Assembly: GCF_000327065.1 (NCBI RefSeq)
Contig: NC_019936.1
Coordinates: 3,996,001-4,060,000, forward strand
Direction: 5' to 3'
Length of the DNA stretch: 64,000 nt
Source of the DNA: Stutzerimonas stutzeri RCH2
GTDB taxonomy: Bacteria > Pseudomonadota > Gammaproteobacteria > Pseudomonadales > Pseudomonadaceae
Position 1 is the first letter of the stretch, and each line of letters begins with the position of its first letter. Positions 18,001 through 27,138 of the stretch are shown here, piece after piece. The notes under the pieces are model-generated. The model was not told the DNA's origin. It searched no databases and was given only the letters and a program-made list of their open reading frames with translations. The translations under genes were made by a program, and so were the position numbers.

Positions 18001-18774
18001 ATGCAGAACGAAAAGCACAATGACCGTCGTCAAGTCGCCGATGTCGTCGCCGAACGCATCGAACGGCTGATCGTCGACGGCGTATTGAAAGTCGGCCAGG
18101 CGCTGCCATCGGAGCGCCGCCTGTGCGAGAAGCTCGGCATTTCCCGCTCGGCGTTGCGTGAGGGTCTGCGCGTATTGCGCGGGCGCCGCATCATCGAGAC
18201 CTCTCAGGGCCGTGGCTCCTTCGTTGCCGAACTGTCCGGCAACCATGACGCCAGCCCACTGATGCACCTGTTCAACTCGCAACCGCGCACGCTCTATGAC
18301 CTGCTGGAGGTGCGTGCGCTGCTGGAAAGCGAATCGGCGCGGCTGGCGGCCTTGCGCGGCACCGACGCGGATTTCGTGCTGCTACGTCGCCGCTACGAGG
18401 AAATGCTCGCCGCCCACGCCAGCGAAGAGGGTGCCGACCCTCGCGAACATGCCCGCCTCGATCATGCCTTCCACCTGGCCATCTGCGAGGCCTCGCACAA
18501 CCCGGTGCTGGTGCACACCTTGCAGTCGCTGACCGACCTGATGCTGAGCACCGTGTTCGCCTCGGTGAACAACCTCTACCACCGCCCGGCGCAGAAGCGC
18601 CAGATCGACCGCCAGCACTCGCGGCTTTACCACGCGGTAATCGAGCGCCTGCCCGAACAGGCCCAGCGCGCGGCGCGCGACCATATCCACGGCATTCGCG
18701 ACAATCTCAAGGAGATCGAGCAGGAAGAGCAGCGCCTGGTGCGTGCCACCATGCGCCTGGAAGGCTGGACCTGA
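18001..18774 (+). CDS. glcC: GntR/FadR-family regulator of glycolate utilisation
   Basis: A 257-aa regulator. The GntR winged HTH spans about residues 12-75 (LPSERRLCEKLGISRSALRE, GSFVAELSG). An FCD effector domain follows, with the usual metal-binding pattern (EHARLDHAFHLAICEASHNP and two later His). Glycolate is the effector for characterised GlcC proteins. The ATG at 18001 follows GAAGGAC; a longer in-frame reading from 17656 crosses the operators and is rejected. It is divergent from glcDEFGBA and most likely controls it. Confidence 0.94.
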   Translation: MQNEKHNDRRQVADVVAERIERLIVDGVLKVGQALPSERRLCEKLGISRSALREGLRVLRGRRIIETSQGRGSFVAELSGNHDASPLMHLFNSQPRTLYDLLEVRALLESESARLAALRGTDADFVLLRRRYEEMLAAHASEEGADPREHARLDHAFHLAICEASHNPVLVHTLQSLTDLMLSTVFASVNNLYHRPAQKRQIDRQHSRLYHAVIERLPEQAQRAARDHIHGIRDNLKEIEQEEQRLVRATMRLEGWT

Positions 18775-18882
18775 TCATTCTGTAGCGCCGCCGGCGCGAC
18801 CCTACAGCCGCCGCAGGCGCCGCGTTGTCGCCTGCGTCCTGCAGCAGCCGGGACGCATGCTAGACTCGCCGCTCTTTCCGCT

Positions 18883-19437
18883 ATGCCCGAACGCGCCGTG
18901 TCCGAATTCCTTGACTGGCTAACTGCCGACCGCCTGCCCTCCCCCCTCGATCCCGCCCTGCATGACTGGCTCTACGTCGACAAAGGCTCGCTGACCCGCC
19001 GTCTGACGGAGCTGGCCGATGGCGCGTTCAGCGTGAAGCCGCTGCACGAAGCCTGGCAGCCCCTGCGCGCCGACGAGTGTGCCGCGCTCGGCGTGCCGGC
19101 AGAGAGTGAAGGCTGGGTGCGCGAGGTGTATCTGTGCGGCCACGGCCAGCCCTGGGTGTTCGCCCGCAGCGTCGCGGCGCGCGCGCAACTGGAAGAATCC
19201 GGCCTCGATCTGCAACGCCTGGGCAATCGTTCTTTGGGCGAGCTGCTGTTCAGCGATCCGGCCTTTGCCCGCGGCACGCTTGAGGCCTGTCATTACCCCG
19301 CGCGCGGGCTACCGGATGCGTGCCGTGTCGACGGCCTCTGGGCGCGGCGCTCGTGCTTCCGCCAGAATCGACTCGGCGTGCTGGTCGCCGAAGTATTCCT
19401 CCCCGAACTGTGGCAGGCCGCCGCCGTCACGCCCTGA
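18883..19437 (+). CDS. ubiC: Chorismate pyruvate-lyase
   Basis: A 184-aa enzyme that splits chorismate to 4-hydroxybenzoate and pyruvate, the first committed step of ubiquinone synthesis. Family features are [36 protein letters not shown] (with the active-site Arg region), [14 protein letters not shown] and the C-terminal [20 protein letters not shown]. It is followed 43 bp later by ubiA, as in E. coli and P. aeruginosa. Confidence 0.95.
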   Translation: MPERAVSEFLDWLTADRLPSPLDPALHDWLYVDKGSLTRRLTELADGAFSVKPLHEAWQPLRADECAALGVPAESEGWVREVYLCGHGQPWVFARSVAARAQLEESGLDLQRLGNRSLGELLFSDPAFARGTLEACHYPARGLPDACRVDGLWARRSCFRQNRLGVLVAEVFLPELWQAAAVTP

Positions 19438-19480
19438 GCGCGCAGCTCTGCACGTCCCCTTCCGCCAAGGAGAGCCGCTG

Positions 19481-20374
19481 ATGTATCTGAAACTGCTGCA
19501 ATCGTGCAATCGCCTGCACCCGCGCGCCTGGGACTTCATCCAGCTGATGCGCCTGGACAAGCCGATCGGCACCTACCTGCTGCTGTGGCCGACGCTGTGG
19601 GCACTGTGGATCGCCGCCGAAGGCGTGCCCAGCGCGAAGAACCTGTTCATCTTCATCGCCGGCGTGATCCTGATGCGTGCCGCCGGCTGCGTGGTCAACG
19701 ATTTCGCCGACCGCAACTTCGACGGCCACGTGCAGCGCACCCAGGCACGTCCGATGGCTGCTGGGCGGGTCAGCTCGCGCGAGGCCTGGACGCTGTTCGC
19801 CGTGCTGGTGGGCCTGAGCTTCGGCCTAGTACTGCTGACCAACGCGACAACCGTCTACCTGTCCTTCGGCGCTCTGGCGCTGGCGGCCTGCTACCCGTTC
19901 ATGAAGCGCTACACCTTCTACCCGCAGGTGGTGCTCGGTGCGGCGTTCTCCTGGGGCATGCCGATGGCCTTCACCGCCGAAACCGGCAGTCTGCCACCGG
20001 AAGCCTGGCTGCTGTTCATCGCCAACCTGCTGTGGACGGTGGCCTACGACACCTACTACGCCATGGCCGACCGCGACGACGACCTGAAGATCGGCATCAA
20101 GTCCACCGCGATCCTCTTCGGCGAAGCGGACCGCGTCATCATTGTCACCCTGCAGGGCCTTGCGCTGTTCTGCCTGCTGCTCGCTGGCGTGCGTTTCGAA
20201 CTCGGCCAGTGGTTTCACCTCGGCCTGGTGGTCGCCGCCAGCTGCTTCGCCTGGGAGTTCTGGAAGACCCAGTCGCGCAAACCACAGATCTGCTTCAAGG
20301 CCTTCCTGCACAACCACTGGGCAGGGCTGGCTATCCTCGCGGGCGTCGTGCTGGATTACGCCACCAAGGCTTAA
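19481..20374 (+). CDS. ubiA: 4-hydroxybenzoate octaprenyltransferase
   Basis: A 297-aa integral-membrane prenyltransferase that attaches the polyprenyl tail to 4-hydroxybenzoate. Start [19 protein letters not shown] follows AAGGAGAG. Both Asp-rich diphosphate-binding motifs are present: NDFADRNFD near residue 80 and [12 protein letters not shown] near residue 190. About eight membrane helices can be seen. It pairs with ubiC upstream. Confidence 0.96.
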   Translation: MYLKLLQSCNRLHPRAWDFIQLMRLDKPIGTYLLLWPTLWALWIAAEGVPSAKNLFIFIAGVILMRAAGCVVNDFADRNFDGHVQRTQARPMAAGRVSSREAWTLFAVLVGLSFGLVLLTNATTVYLSFGALALAACYPFMKRYTFYPQVVLGAAFSWGMPMAFTAETGSLPPEAWLLFIANLLWTVAYDTYYAMADRDDDLKIGIKSTAILFGEADRVIIVTLQGLALFCLLLAGVRFELGQWFHLGLVVAASCFAWEFWKTQSRKPQICFKAFLHNHWAGLAILAGVVLDYATKA

Positions 20375-20427
20375 GCCCAGGCGCGCCGAGCTAGAGCGCC
20401 GGAGCACGACAGCCGGCTGCCGTCTGC

Positions 20428-20445
20428 CTGTCACATGGCTGCAAT
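20428..20445 (+). promoter_or_regulatory. Pho box upstream of phoB
   Basis: CTGTCACATGGCTGCAAT has the Pho-box layout of two 7-mers with an 11-bp repeat distance (CTGTCAC, then CTGCAAT). A TATCTA -10-like hexamer lies at 20454-20459 and the phoB start is at 20495. It fits PhoB autoregulation. Confidence 0.75.
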
Positions 20446-20494
20446 AATTCCGTTATCTAATGCCGGACGACAAGAACAGACCCGAGGCTTGACC

Positions 20495-21184
20495 ATGAAC
20501 GGCAAGAGCATACTGATCGTCGATGACGAGGCGCCGATCCGGGAGATGATCGTCGTCGCCCTGGAAATGGCCGGCTATGACTGTCTCGAAGCAGAGAACA
20601 CCCAGCAGGCCCACGCGCTGATCATCGACCGCAAGCCGGACCTGATCCTGCTCGACTGGATGCTGCCCGGCACCTCCGGCATCGAACTGGCCCGCCGCCT
20701 CAAACGCGACGAGCTGACCGCCGACACGCCGATCATCATGCTCACCGCCAAGGGTGAAGAGGACAACAAGATCCAGGGCCTGGAAGTCGGCGCCGACGAC
20801 TACATCACCAAACCGTTCTCGCCGCGCGAGCTGGTGGCCCGCCTGAAGGCCGTGCTGCGCCGCGCGACGCCGGTGGACAGCGAATCGCCGATCGAGATCG
20901 GTGGCCTGCTGCTCGACCCGGTCAGCCACCGCGTCACCATCGATGGCAAGCCGGCCGAGATGGGCCCCACCGAATACCGCCTGCTGCAGTTCTTCATGAC
21001 CCACCAGGAGCGCGCCTATACCCGCAGCCAGCTGCTCGATCAGGTCTGGGGCGGCAATGTCTATGTCGAGGAGCGCACTGTCGATGTGCATATCCGTCGG
21101 CTGCGCAAAGCGCTCGGTGAGGCCTACGAGAACCTGGTGCAGACGGTACGCGGCACCGGTTATCGTTTCTCCAGCAAAAGCTGA
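20495..21184 (+). CDS. phoB: Phosphate regulon response regulator PhoB
   Basis: A 229-aa OmpR-type regulator. The receiver domain has the acidic pocket DD at 10-11, the phospho-acceptor D54 in [10 protein letters not shown], and the K in [10 protein letters not shown]. The C-terminal winged-helix domain ends [28 protein letters not shown]. The start [12 protein letters not shown] was taken; a reading 20 codons longer runs through the Pho box. phoR follows, 68 bp on. Confidence 0.97.
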   Translation: MNGKSILIVDDEAPIREMIVVALEMAGYDCLEAENTQQAHALIIDRKPDLILLDWMLPGTSGIELARRLKRDELTADTPIIMLTAKGEEDNKIQGLEVGADDYITKPFSPRELVARLKAVLRRATPVDSESPIEIGGLLLDPVSHRVTIDGKPAEMGPTEYRLLQFFMTHQERAYTRSQLLDQVWGGNVYVEERTVDVHIRRLRKALGEAYENLVQTVRGTGYRFSSKS

Positions 21185-21252
21185 GCGCGCCGGGTGAGCA
21201 TGCGTCCCGGCGTCTTCCATCCCATCATCGCCACCTCTCTGGAGTGCATCGG

Positions 21253-22554
21253 TTGAATCAGGACTGGCAAGGAGCCCTCATTCGTCGTCTGCTGCTCCTG
21301 CTCGGCGGCTGCCTGCTGCTGGGGCTGATCACCGGCGAGTACGCCTGGATACTGGTGATCGGTCTGAGCGGCTATCTGATCTGGACCCTGCGCCAGCTGC
21401 TGCGTCTGCAACGCTGGCTGCACCGTGCCGATCCCGACGAGCCGCCGCCGGACTCGGCCGGAATCTGGGGCGATGTGTTCGACAATCTCTACCAGATGCA
21501 GCGTCGCGACCTGCGCCTGCGGGGCGAGCTGCAGGGCATCATCGATCGTGCCCAGGGCTCTACCGCCGCACTCAAGGACGCGGTGATCATGCTCGACAGC
21601 GACGGCAACCTGGAATGGTGGAACCCCGCCGCCAACCGCCTGCTGGGGCTGAAGAAGCCGCAGGACGCCGGCCACCCCATCGGCAATCTGGTGCGCCATC
21701 CGGCCTTCAAGGAGTACTTCGACAAAGGCAACTACGACCAGCCGCTGGAGCTGGCCTCGCCGGTCGACGATCGCCTGCGCCTGCAGTTCAACATCACCCG
21801 CTACGGCAACCGCGAGCACTTGCTGCTGGTGCGGGACGTGACTCGCCTGCATCAGCTCGAACAAATGCGCAAAGACTTCGTCGCCAACGTCTCCCACGAG
21901 CTGCGTACGCCGCTCACCGTGATCGCCGGCTACCTGGAAACGCTGCTGGAAAATGCCGAAGCGGTGAACCCGCGCTGGCTTCGCGCCCTGCAGCAGATGA
22001 ACCAGCAGGCCGGCCGCATGCAGCACCTGCTCAACGACCTGCTATTGCTGGCGCGGCTGGAAACCAGCAGCCGCCCGACCGAAAACCAGCCAGTGGCGGT
22101 GGGGCTGCTACTGCAGTCGATCATCAGCGATGCCCGCGCACTGTCCGGCAACCGCGGCCACCTGATCAGCCTCGATGCCGATCCGGCACTGCAGCTCAAG
22201 GGCAGCGAGACGGAGCTGCGCAGCGCCTTCTCCAACCTGGTGTTCAACGCCGTGAAGTACACCCCGGATGGCGGCAGCGTGCATGTGCGCTGGTGGGGCG
22301 ACGAGGTCGGCGCGCACCTCAGCGTCGAGGACAGCGGCATTGGCATCGAGCAGAAACATCTGCCACGGCTGACCGAGCGCTTCTACCGGGTAGACTCCAG
22401 CCGCGCCAGCAGCACCGGCGGCACGGGGCTCGGCCTGGCGATCGTCAAGCACGTGCTGCTGCGCCACCAGGGGCGCCTGGACATCAGCAGCACTCCCGGC
22501 CGGGGCAGTCGCTTTTCCTGTCACTTCCAGAACAGCCAGGTGCCCGGCCGCTGA
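21253..22554 (+). CDS. phoR: Phosphate regulon sensor kinase PhoR
   Basis: A 433-aa histidine kinase. It has two N-terminal hydrophobic segments (LIRRLLLLLGGCLLLGLITG and the next 20 residues). A PAS domain follows at about 90-190 (KDAVIMLDSDGNLEWWNPAA). The H-box is FVANVSHELRTPLTVIAGYL and the ATPase boxes are FSNLVFNAVKYTPDGG and GGTGLGLAIVKHVL. The start is uncertain. A TTG at 21253 lies 8 bases past GGAG and gives N-terminus LNQDWQG, whereas a GTG at 21244 is too close to that site. It phosphorylates PhoB under phosphate limitation. Confidence 0.94.
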   Translation: MNQDWQGALIRRLLLLLGGCLLLGLITGEYAWILVIGLSGYLIWTLRQLLRLQRWLHRADPDEPPPDSAGIWGDVFDNLYQMQRRDLRLRGELQGIIDRAQGSTAALKDAVIMLDSDGNLEWWNPAANRLLGLKKPQDAGHPIGNLVRHPAFKEYFDKGNYDQPLELASPVDDRLRLQFNITRYGNREHLLLVRDVTRLHQLEQMRKDFVANVSHELRTPLTVIAGYLETLLENAEAVNPRWLRALQQMNQQAGRMQHLLNDLLLLARLETSSRPTENQPVAVGLLLQSIISDARALSGNRGHLISLDADPALQLKGSETELRSAFSNLVFNAVKYTPDGGSVHVRWWGDEVGAHLSVEDSGIGIEQKHLPRLTERFYRVDSSRASSTGGTGLGLAIVKHVLLRHQGRLDISSTPGRGSRFSCHFQNSQVPGR

Positions 22555-22566
22555 CTGGGAATATCC

Positions 22567-22596
22567 GCGAGCAGCAGGAAAAATCCCGCTGCTCGC
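22567..22596 (+). terminator. Hairpin downstream of phoR
   Basis: GCGAGCAGC at 22567-22575 pairs with GCTGCTCGC at 22588-22596 across an A-rich loop, 12 bp past the phoR stop. Only TTGAAAAG follows, so it is a weak or processing hairpin. Confidence 0.45.
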
Positions 22597-22654
22597 TTGA
22601 AAAGCCGGCTCGCCGCCGCCATCCTGTCGCGATCATTGGCTACCCGAACCCTTC

Positions 22655-23998
22655 ATGGACCCCTCCCCCAGTTACGCCGCTTCTTCCTACTTCGCCGATT
22701 TCGGCCTGATTCTCTTCGCTCTGTTCCTCGTGCTGCTCAACGGCTTCTTCGTCGCCGCCGAGTTCGCCATGGTCAAGCTGCGCGCCACCAAGGTGGAAGC
22801 CATCGCCAGCCGGCATGGCTGGCGCGGACACATTCTGCGTACCGTGCACAATCAGCTCGATGCTTACCTGTCCGCCTGTCAACTCGGCATCACCCTCGCA
22901 TCGCTGGGTCTCGGCTGGGTCGGCGAGCCGGCGTTCGCGCACCTGCTCGAGCCGCTGCTGGCCGGCATCGGTATCCAGTCGCCGGCGCTGGTGCATGGCA
23001 TCGCCTTCTTCACAGCGTTCTTCATCATTTCCTACCTGCATATCGTCATCGGCGAGCTGGCGCCGAAGTCCTGGGCGATCCGCAAGCCGGAACTGCTGTC
23101 GCTGTGGACGGCAGTACCGCTGTACCTGTTCTACTGGCTGATGTACCCGGCGATCTACCTGCTCAACGCCAGCGCCAACGCCATCCTGCGCATCGCCGGC
23201 CAGGGCGAGCCGGGCATGCATCACGATCATCACTACAGCCGCGAGGAGCTCAAGCTGATCCTGCACTCCAACCGCGCCCGCGACCCGAGCAACCCGCAGA
23301 TCCAGGTGCTGGCCTCGGCGGTGGAGATGAGCGAACTGGAAGTGGTGGACTGGGCCAACTCCCGAGAGGACCTGCTGCAGCTCGAGCACGACGCACCGCT
23401 GGCTGAGATTCTGGAAATCATCCGTCGCCACAAGTACAGCCGTTATCCGGTCTACGACAGCGCCAAGGGCGAGTATGTCGGGCTGCTGCACATCAAGGAC
23501 CTGCTCCTGGCGCTGGCCGCCAATGGCGCGCTCGCCGAGGACTTCTGCCTGGGCGAGCTGCTGCGTCCGCTGGAGCGGGTGTCCAAGCACATGCCGCTGG
23601 CCAGCCTGCTGGAGCAGTTCCGCCAGGGCGGCGCACATTTCGTGCTGGTGGAAGAAGGCGACCACAAGGTGATCGGCTTCCTGACCATGGAAGACGTGCT
23701 GGAAGTGCTGGTCGGCGATATTCAGGACGAGCACCGCAAGACCGAACGCGGCGTGCTCGCCTATCAGCCGGGCAAGCTGCTGGTGCGCGGCGACACGCCG
23801 CTGTTCAAACTCGAGCGCCTGTTGGGCATCGATCTCGACCACGTCGAGGCGGAAACGCTTGCAGGGCTGGTTTACGAAACCCTCAAGCGCGTACCGGACG
23901 AGAACGAAGTGCTTCAGGTCGACGGTCTGCAGATCGTCATCAAGAAGATGCGCGGCCCGAAGATCGTGCTCGCGAAGGTGCTCCTGTTCAAGGACTAA
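22655..23998 (+). CDS. HlyC/CorC family (CNNM-type) membrane protein with CBS domains
   Basis: A 447-aa protein. A DUF21/CNNM membrane domain occupies about residues 10-200 (FLVLLNGFFVAAEFAMVKLR, ISYLHIVIGELAPKSWAIRK). Two CBS domains follow at about 220-340 (YSRYPVYDSAKGEYVGLLHI, VEEGDHKVIGFLTMEDVLEV). The CorC_HlyC domain is at the end (VDGLQIVIKKMRGPKI). Members are linked to Mg2+/Co2+ efflux or homeostasis; the haemolysin label is historical. It follows phoR in the same order as in P. aeruginosa. Confidence 0.92.
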   Translation: MDPSPSYAASSYFADFGLILFALFLVLLNGFFVAAEFAMVKLRATKVEAIASRHGWRGHILRTVHNQLDAYLSACQLGITLASLGLGWVGEPAFAHLLEPLLAGIGIQSPALVHGIAFFTAFFIISYLHIVIGELAPKSWAIRKPELLSLWTAVPLYLFYWLMYPAIYLLNASANAILRIAGQGEPGMHHDHHYSREELKLILHSNRARDPSNPQIQVLASAVEMSELEVVDWANSREDLLQLEHDAPLAEILEIIRRHKYSRYPVYDSAKGEYVGLLHIKDLLLALAANGALAEDFCLGELLRPLERVSKHMPLASLLEQFRQGGAHFVLVEEGDHKVIGFLTMEDVLEVLVGDIQDEHRKTERGVLAYQPGKLLVRGDTPLFKLERLLGIDLDHVEAETLAGLVYETLKRVPDENEVLQVDGLQIVIKKMRGPKIVLAKVLLFKD

Positions 23999-24190
23999 CC
24001 CGTAGCGGTAACAGACAGCTCGCGACTTACATTTTCGTTTACATACCTGCCGCTAATCTTTGATTTACAAAGAAATACGACCGCCCGTCGTGCTTGGCAG
24101 AATTAATCGCAAGTAGTTCCAGTCCACGCCATAGGCGGCTCGCTCGAGCCGCCACCGATTTCTCAATCGAATGACGATGGAGCTACCCGC

Positions 24191-24952
24191 ATGCGCATCA
24201 ATGCTTTGACCACTGCAACCGCCCTGGCCCTCGGCCTGACAGCGACCTCCCAGGCGTTCGCCCAGTCCGCCAGCGGCCCAATCTCGAATTTCGGCGTCAT
24301 TGGCTCGCACAATCAGTACAAGCTGACCGTGAACGACGAAAGCGACAAGGAACGCCTCAACCAGGGCGGGCTGTACTACAACTTCGGCAACAAGATGACC
24401 GGCCAGGAAGGTTTCATCTACCAGGCAGGCATCGAAGGTCAGTACCGGGAAAAGGACGACGTGGAATACATGTCCGCCCGCGCCGATATCGACCTGGGCC
24501 TGCGCGCTGCGCTGAGCAGCAACAACTATGTCGACGTGATCGTCGGTGGCGGCTACGACTGGGGCCGCATCGAGCAGGACGACGTCGATTTCGGCCTGTT
24601 CGAGGAAGACGTCAAGCTGACCACCCGCTCGCCGTTCGCCAAGGCCGGGGTTGGCTACAACTACCTGACGCCCGATTACACCGTACGCCTGGAAGTCGGC
24701 GCCCGTTACTCCATCGAAGCGGACAGCAAGCTGAAGGTTGGCGGTGAAAGCGACACCGTCGATCTGAAGGACAAGGTCAACCCCTACGGCGAGCTGAGCG
24801 TGCTGTGGAACAAGGGCATCAACAACATGCCCATCAGCACCAGCCTGTACTACACCCAGACCCGCTACGAAATCGACAGCAACAGTGAGTTCGCCGAGAA
24901 CAGCAAGCTCAAGCAGGAGCAGGTCGGCCTGAAGGTCGGCCTAGCGTTCTAA
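24191..24952 (+). CDS. Outer-membrane beta-barrel protein, unassigned
   Basis: A 253-aa exported protein with signal peptide MRINALTTATALALGLTATS ending AQAFA-like at about residue 25. The mature part alternates polar and aromatic residues in short strands (GLYYNFGNKM, YVDVIVGGGYDW, PFAKAGVGYNYL, YTVRLEVGARYS) and ends in a C-terminal Phe (GLKVGLAF), the mark of a barrel inserted by BAM. I estimate 8 to 10 strands. I do not recognise the family. It stands alone, preceded by an AT-rich regulatory stretch at 24027-24072. Confidence 0.8.
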   Translation: MRINALTTATALALGLTATSQAFAQSASGPISNFGVIGSHNQYKLTVNDESDKERLNQGGLYYNFGNKMTGQEGFIYQAGIEGQYREKDDVEYMSARADIDLGLRAALSSNNYVDVIVGGGYDWGRIEQDDVDFGLFEEDVKLTTRSPFAKAGVGYNYLTPDYTVRLEVGARYSIEADSKLKVGGESDTVDLKDKVNPYGELSVLWNKGINNMPISTSLYYTQTRYEIDSNSEFAENSKLKQEQVGLKVGLAF

Positions 24953-24989
24953 GCCTCTACGCGATACCAGCCTGCCGGATCATGCTCTG

Positions 24990-25012
24990 GGGGTAGCCGA
25001 CGGCTACTCCCC
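24990..25012. terminator. Hairpin between convergent genes
   Basis: GGGGTAGCC (24990-24998) pairs with GGCTAC...CCCC (25002-25012) with one bulged T. It sits between the barrel-protein gene and the M23 peptidase gene and covers the latter's stop codon. No T-run is present. Confidence 0.4.
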
Positions 25013-25900
25013 ACCCACCGCGAAGTTCGGCAGGCTGTTCACCGGCTGGGAGAAGTCGAACGGAATCGACTCGATGGCCAGGCCCACGTTGCGCTGTACC
25101 ACGAAGTGCAGGTGCGGGCCGGTGCTGTTGCCGGTGTTGCCGGAACGCGCGATGCGGCTGCCGGTTTCGACCCGCTGGCCTTCGCGCACGGCCACCGAGC
25201 CTTTCATCAGGTGCAGATAGACGCCCATGGTGCCGTCGTCATGCAGGATGCGCACGAAGTTGCCGGCCGGGTTGTTGCCGCGCCCGCTCTGCTCGTTTTC
25301 GATCTTCACCACCATGCCGCCGCGCGCCGCGACGATGGGCGTGCCCTCGGGCATGGCGATATCCACCGCGTAACGGCCCTTTGGCGTGAAGTGACTGTAC
25401 TGGCCGTTGGCACCCTGGGTCAGGCGAAACGGACCACCCTGCCAGGGCAGCGGGTATTTGTAGGGCTTGGGAATCAGCCGCGGATCGCCCAGCGCATGGC
25501 GCAGCTTGGGCGTGTACTTCAGCGGCCTGGAAGCATCGCGCGGTGCCAGGGTCGCCAGACGGATCTGGCTGCGCGGCGGCAATACCCAGCGGATCGGCTT
25601 GGCCGGCGCGCCAATGGCGTTCTCGACGTTTTCCAGTTTCAGCTCGATATCCACCGGCGCGAACAGGTCGTTGCGCACCAGCAGCGTCTCGCCCGCGTCA
25701 TGCTTGCGGGTTTCCAGTTTCACCTGGGTGTCGAGCTTTTCCACCATGCGATCACGGAAGACGAACACCTGCGCGCCAGCCGCAGCCTGATCGCTGTAGG
25801 TCACGACGCCATTGGCGTCAGTGTATTTGTAGATGGTCAGGGCCAACGCCGGCGTGGCCAGCAGCGGCAGCCCGAGCAACAAGAGAATGCGCCCCAGCAT
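25004..25900 (-). CDS. M23 family metallopeptidase with N-terminal DUF4124-like segment
   Basis: A 298-aa secreted protein with signal peptide (MLGRILLLLGLPLLATPALA). A DUF4124-like region follows (IYKYTDANGVVTYSDQAAAG), and then an LytM/M23 domain in the C-terminal half. The zinc ligands are visible as H and D in SHFTPKGRYAVDIA and the HLH of GNSTGPHLHF, so the active site is complete. It would cut peptidoglycan cross-bridges or act in envelope remodelling. It is convergent with the barrel protein. Confidence 0.92.
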   Translation of the reverse strand: MLGRILLLLGLPLLATPALALTIYKYTDANGVVTYSDQAAAGAQVFVFRDRMVEKLDTQVKLETRKHDAGETLLVRNDLFAPVDIELKLENVENAIGAPAKPIRWVLPPRSQIRLATLAPRDASRPLKYTPKLRHALGDPRLIPKPYKYPLPWQGGPFRLTQGANGQYSHFTPKGRYAVDIAMPEGTPIVAARGGMVVKIENEQSGRGNNPAGNFVRILHDDGTMGVYLHLMKGSVAVREGQRVETGSRIARSGNTGNSTGPHLHFVVQRNVGLAIESIPFDFSQPVNSLPNFAVGGE

Positions 25901-26042
25901 AACGGCAGTTTCTAATGGTTATAGTGTTGGAGCGGGAAGACTAGCAGTGGCGAGCGGCCTGTGCGAGCCACCGACCGTCGGGGTGTGATGCTTGTCAGTT
26001 TGTAGAGACTGGCGGGTGCCGAACGGTCGCCCGCCGGATTGC

Positions 26043-26960
26043 TCAGGCACCCGGAACGAAGTGCCGCTGTGCCGTGCCGCGGGCGATCAGGCGCGACAGG
26101 TAATCCATCTTCTGCGGATCGCGATCGACGAAGCGGAACGACAGCTGCAGCCATTCGCTATCGGGCTTGGGTTCGAACGCCGCGACGGCGTGCAGATAGC
26201 CATTGAGACGGGCAACCTCGCCACCTTCGCCCTGTTCGAGGTCGAGCACGGCGCTTTCCAGTACCTGCGGCAACTGCTCGCCACGCTTGACCACCAGCAA
26301 AGCCTCCTTGAGGCTCAACGCCTTGATCACGCAGGCAACACTGCCGTTGGCCAGGCGCAGCTGGCCCTGCCCACGACCTGAAGCGGCGCCGGCCGGGGCG
26401 CTGGCAGGCGCTGCGCTGGGTTGGATCAGCGGAGAGGTCTTGGCTTCGGTCGCAGGCGCGGTAGGCGCCGCGGGGCGCACCACCTCAGCCTTGCCACCGG
26501 TCAGTGCGGCCAGCGAATCATTGGCCATGCCGGTCGCCATGCTTCTGATCGGCGCACTGGCTGCCAGCGCGTCCAGCTTGCCGGCACGACCGAGAGCCTT
26601 GCGCACCTTGCTGGTGAGCTGTTCATTGGAAAATGGCTTGCCGATGAAGTCCGATACGCCGGCCTGGATGGCCTGCACCACATTCTCCTTGTCGCCACGG
26701 CTGGTGACCATGATGAAAGGCGTGGTCTTCAGCGCATCCTGAGTGCGGCACCAGGTCAGCAGCTCCAGCCCCGACATCTCCGGCATTTCCCAATCACAGA
26801 GAATCAGATCGAAACGCTCGCGGCTGAGCATTTGTTGAGCCTTGCGCCCGTTGACCGCATCCTCGATGCGAATGCCCGGAAAGTGACTACGGAGCGCCTT
26901 CTTTACCAGATCCCGGATAAAGGGCGCGTCATCCACTACCAGTACACTGACCTTGCTCAT
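26043..26960 (-). CDS. Response regulator with C-terminal PilZ-like domain
   Basis: A 305-aa protein from start MSKVSVLVVDDAPFIR, preceded by AGGAGTTAAGG. The receiver domain at 1-125 is complete (D10/D11, phospho-acceptor D56 in LILCDWEMPEMSG, K in IGKPFSNEQL). An Ala/Pro-rich linker at about 150-200 leads to a C-terminal domain of about 100 aa. That domain resembles PilZ (SVACVIKALSLKEALLVVKR, WLQLSFRFVDRDPQKMDYLS). The canonical RxxxR and DxSxxG c-di-GMP motifs are not evident, so ligand binding is doubtful. It is an orphan, divergent from the UspA gene; the place corresponds to PA5364. Confidence 0.85.
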   Translation of the reverse strand: MSKVSVLVVDDAPFIRDLVKKALRSHFPGIRIEDAVNGRKAQQMLSRERFDLILCDWEMPEMSGLELLTWCRTQDALKTTPFIMVTSRGDKENVVQAIQAGVSDFIGKPFSNEQLTSKVRKALGRAGKLDALAASAPIRSMATGMANDSLAALTGGKAEVVRPAAPTAPATEAKTSPLIQPSAAPASAPAGAASGRGQGQLRLANGSVACVIKALSLKEALLVVKRGEQLPQVLESAVLDLEQGEGGEVARLNGYLHAVAAFEPKPDSEWLQLSFRFVDRDPQKMDYLSRLIARGTAQRHFVPGA

Positions 26961-27138
26961 CCTTAACTCCTGCTCGAATGGCGGCAAGCATAGCCGCAGG
27001 ATCAGATCGACAAAAGCACGAGCGACCATCGTCAGCAAAGTTGTTGCGCCCGATCAACGCAGCGCACCGGCCATGGGCAGGACATGGCGCTGCCGTCGCG
27101 GCATACTTGCGGCTTTCGCCAGCTCCGCGAGGCCGCCC

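Noticed and set aside
22655..23998. Haemolysin
   Set aside because: DUF21-CBS-CorC architecture indicates a metal-ion homeostasis protein; the toxin label comes from old annotation.
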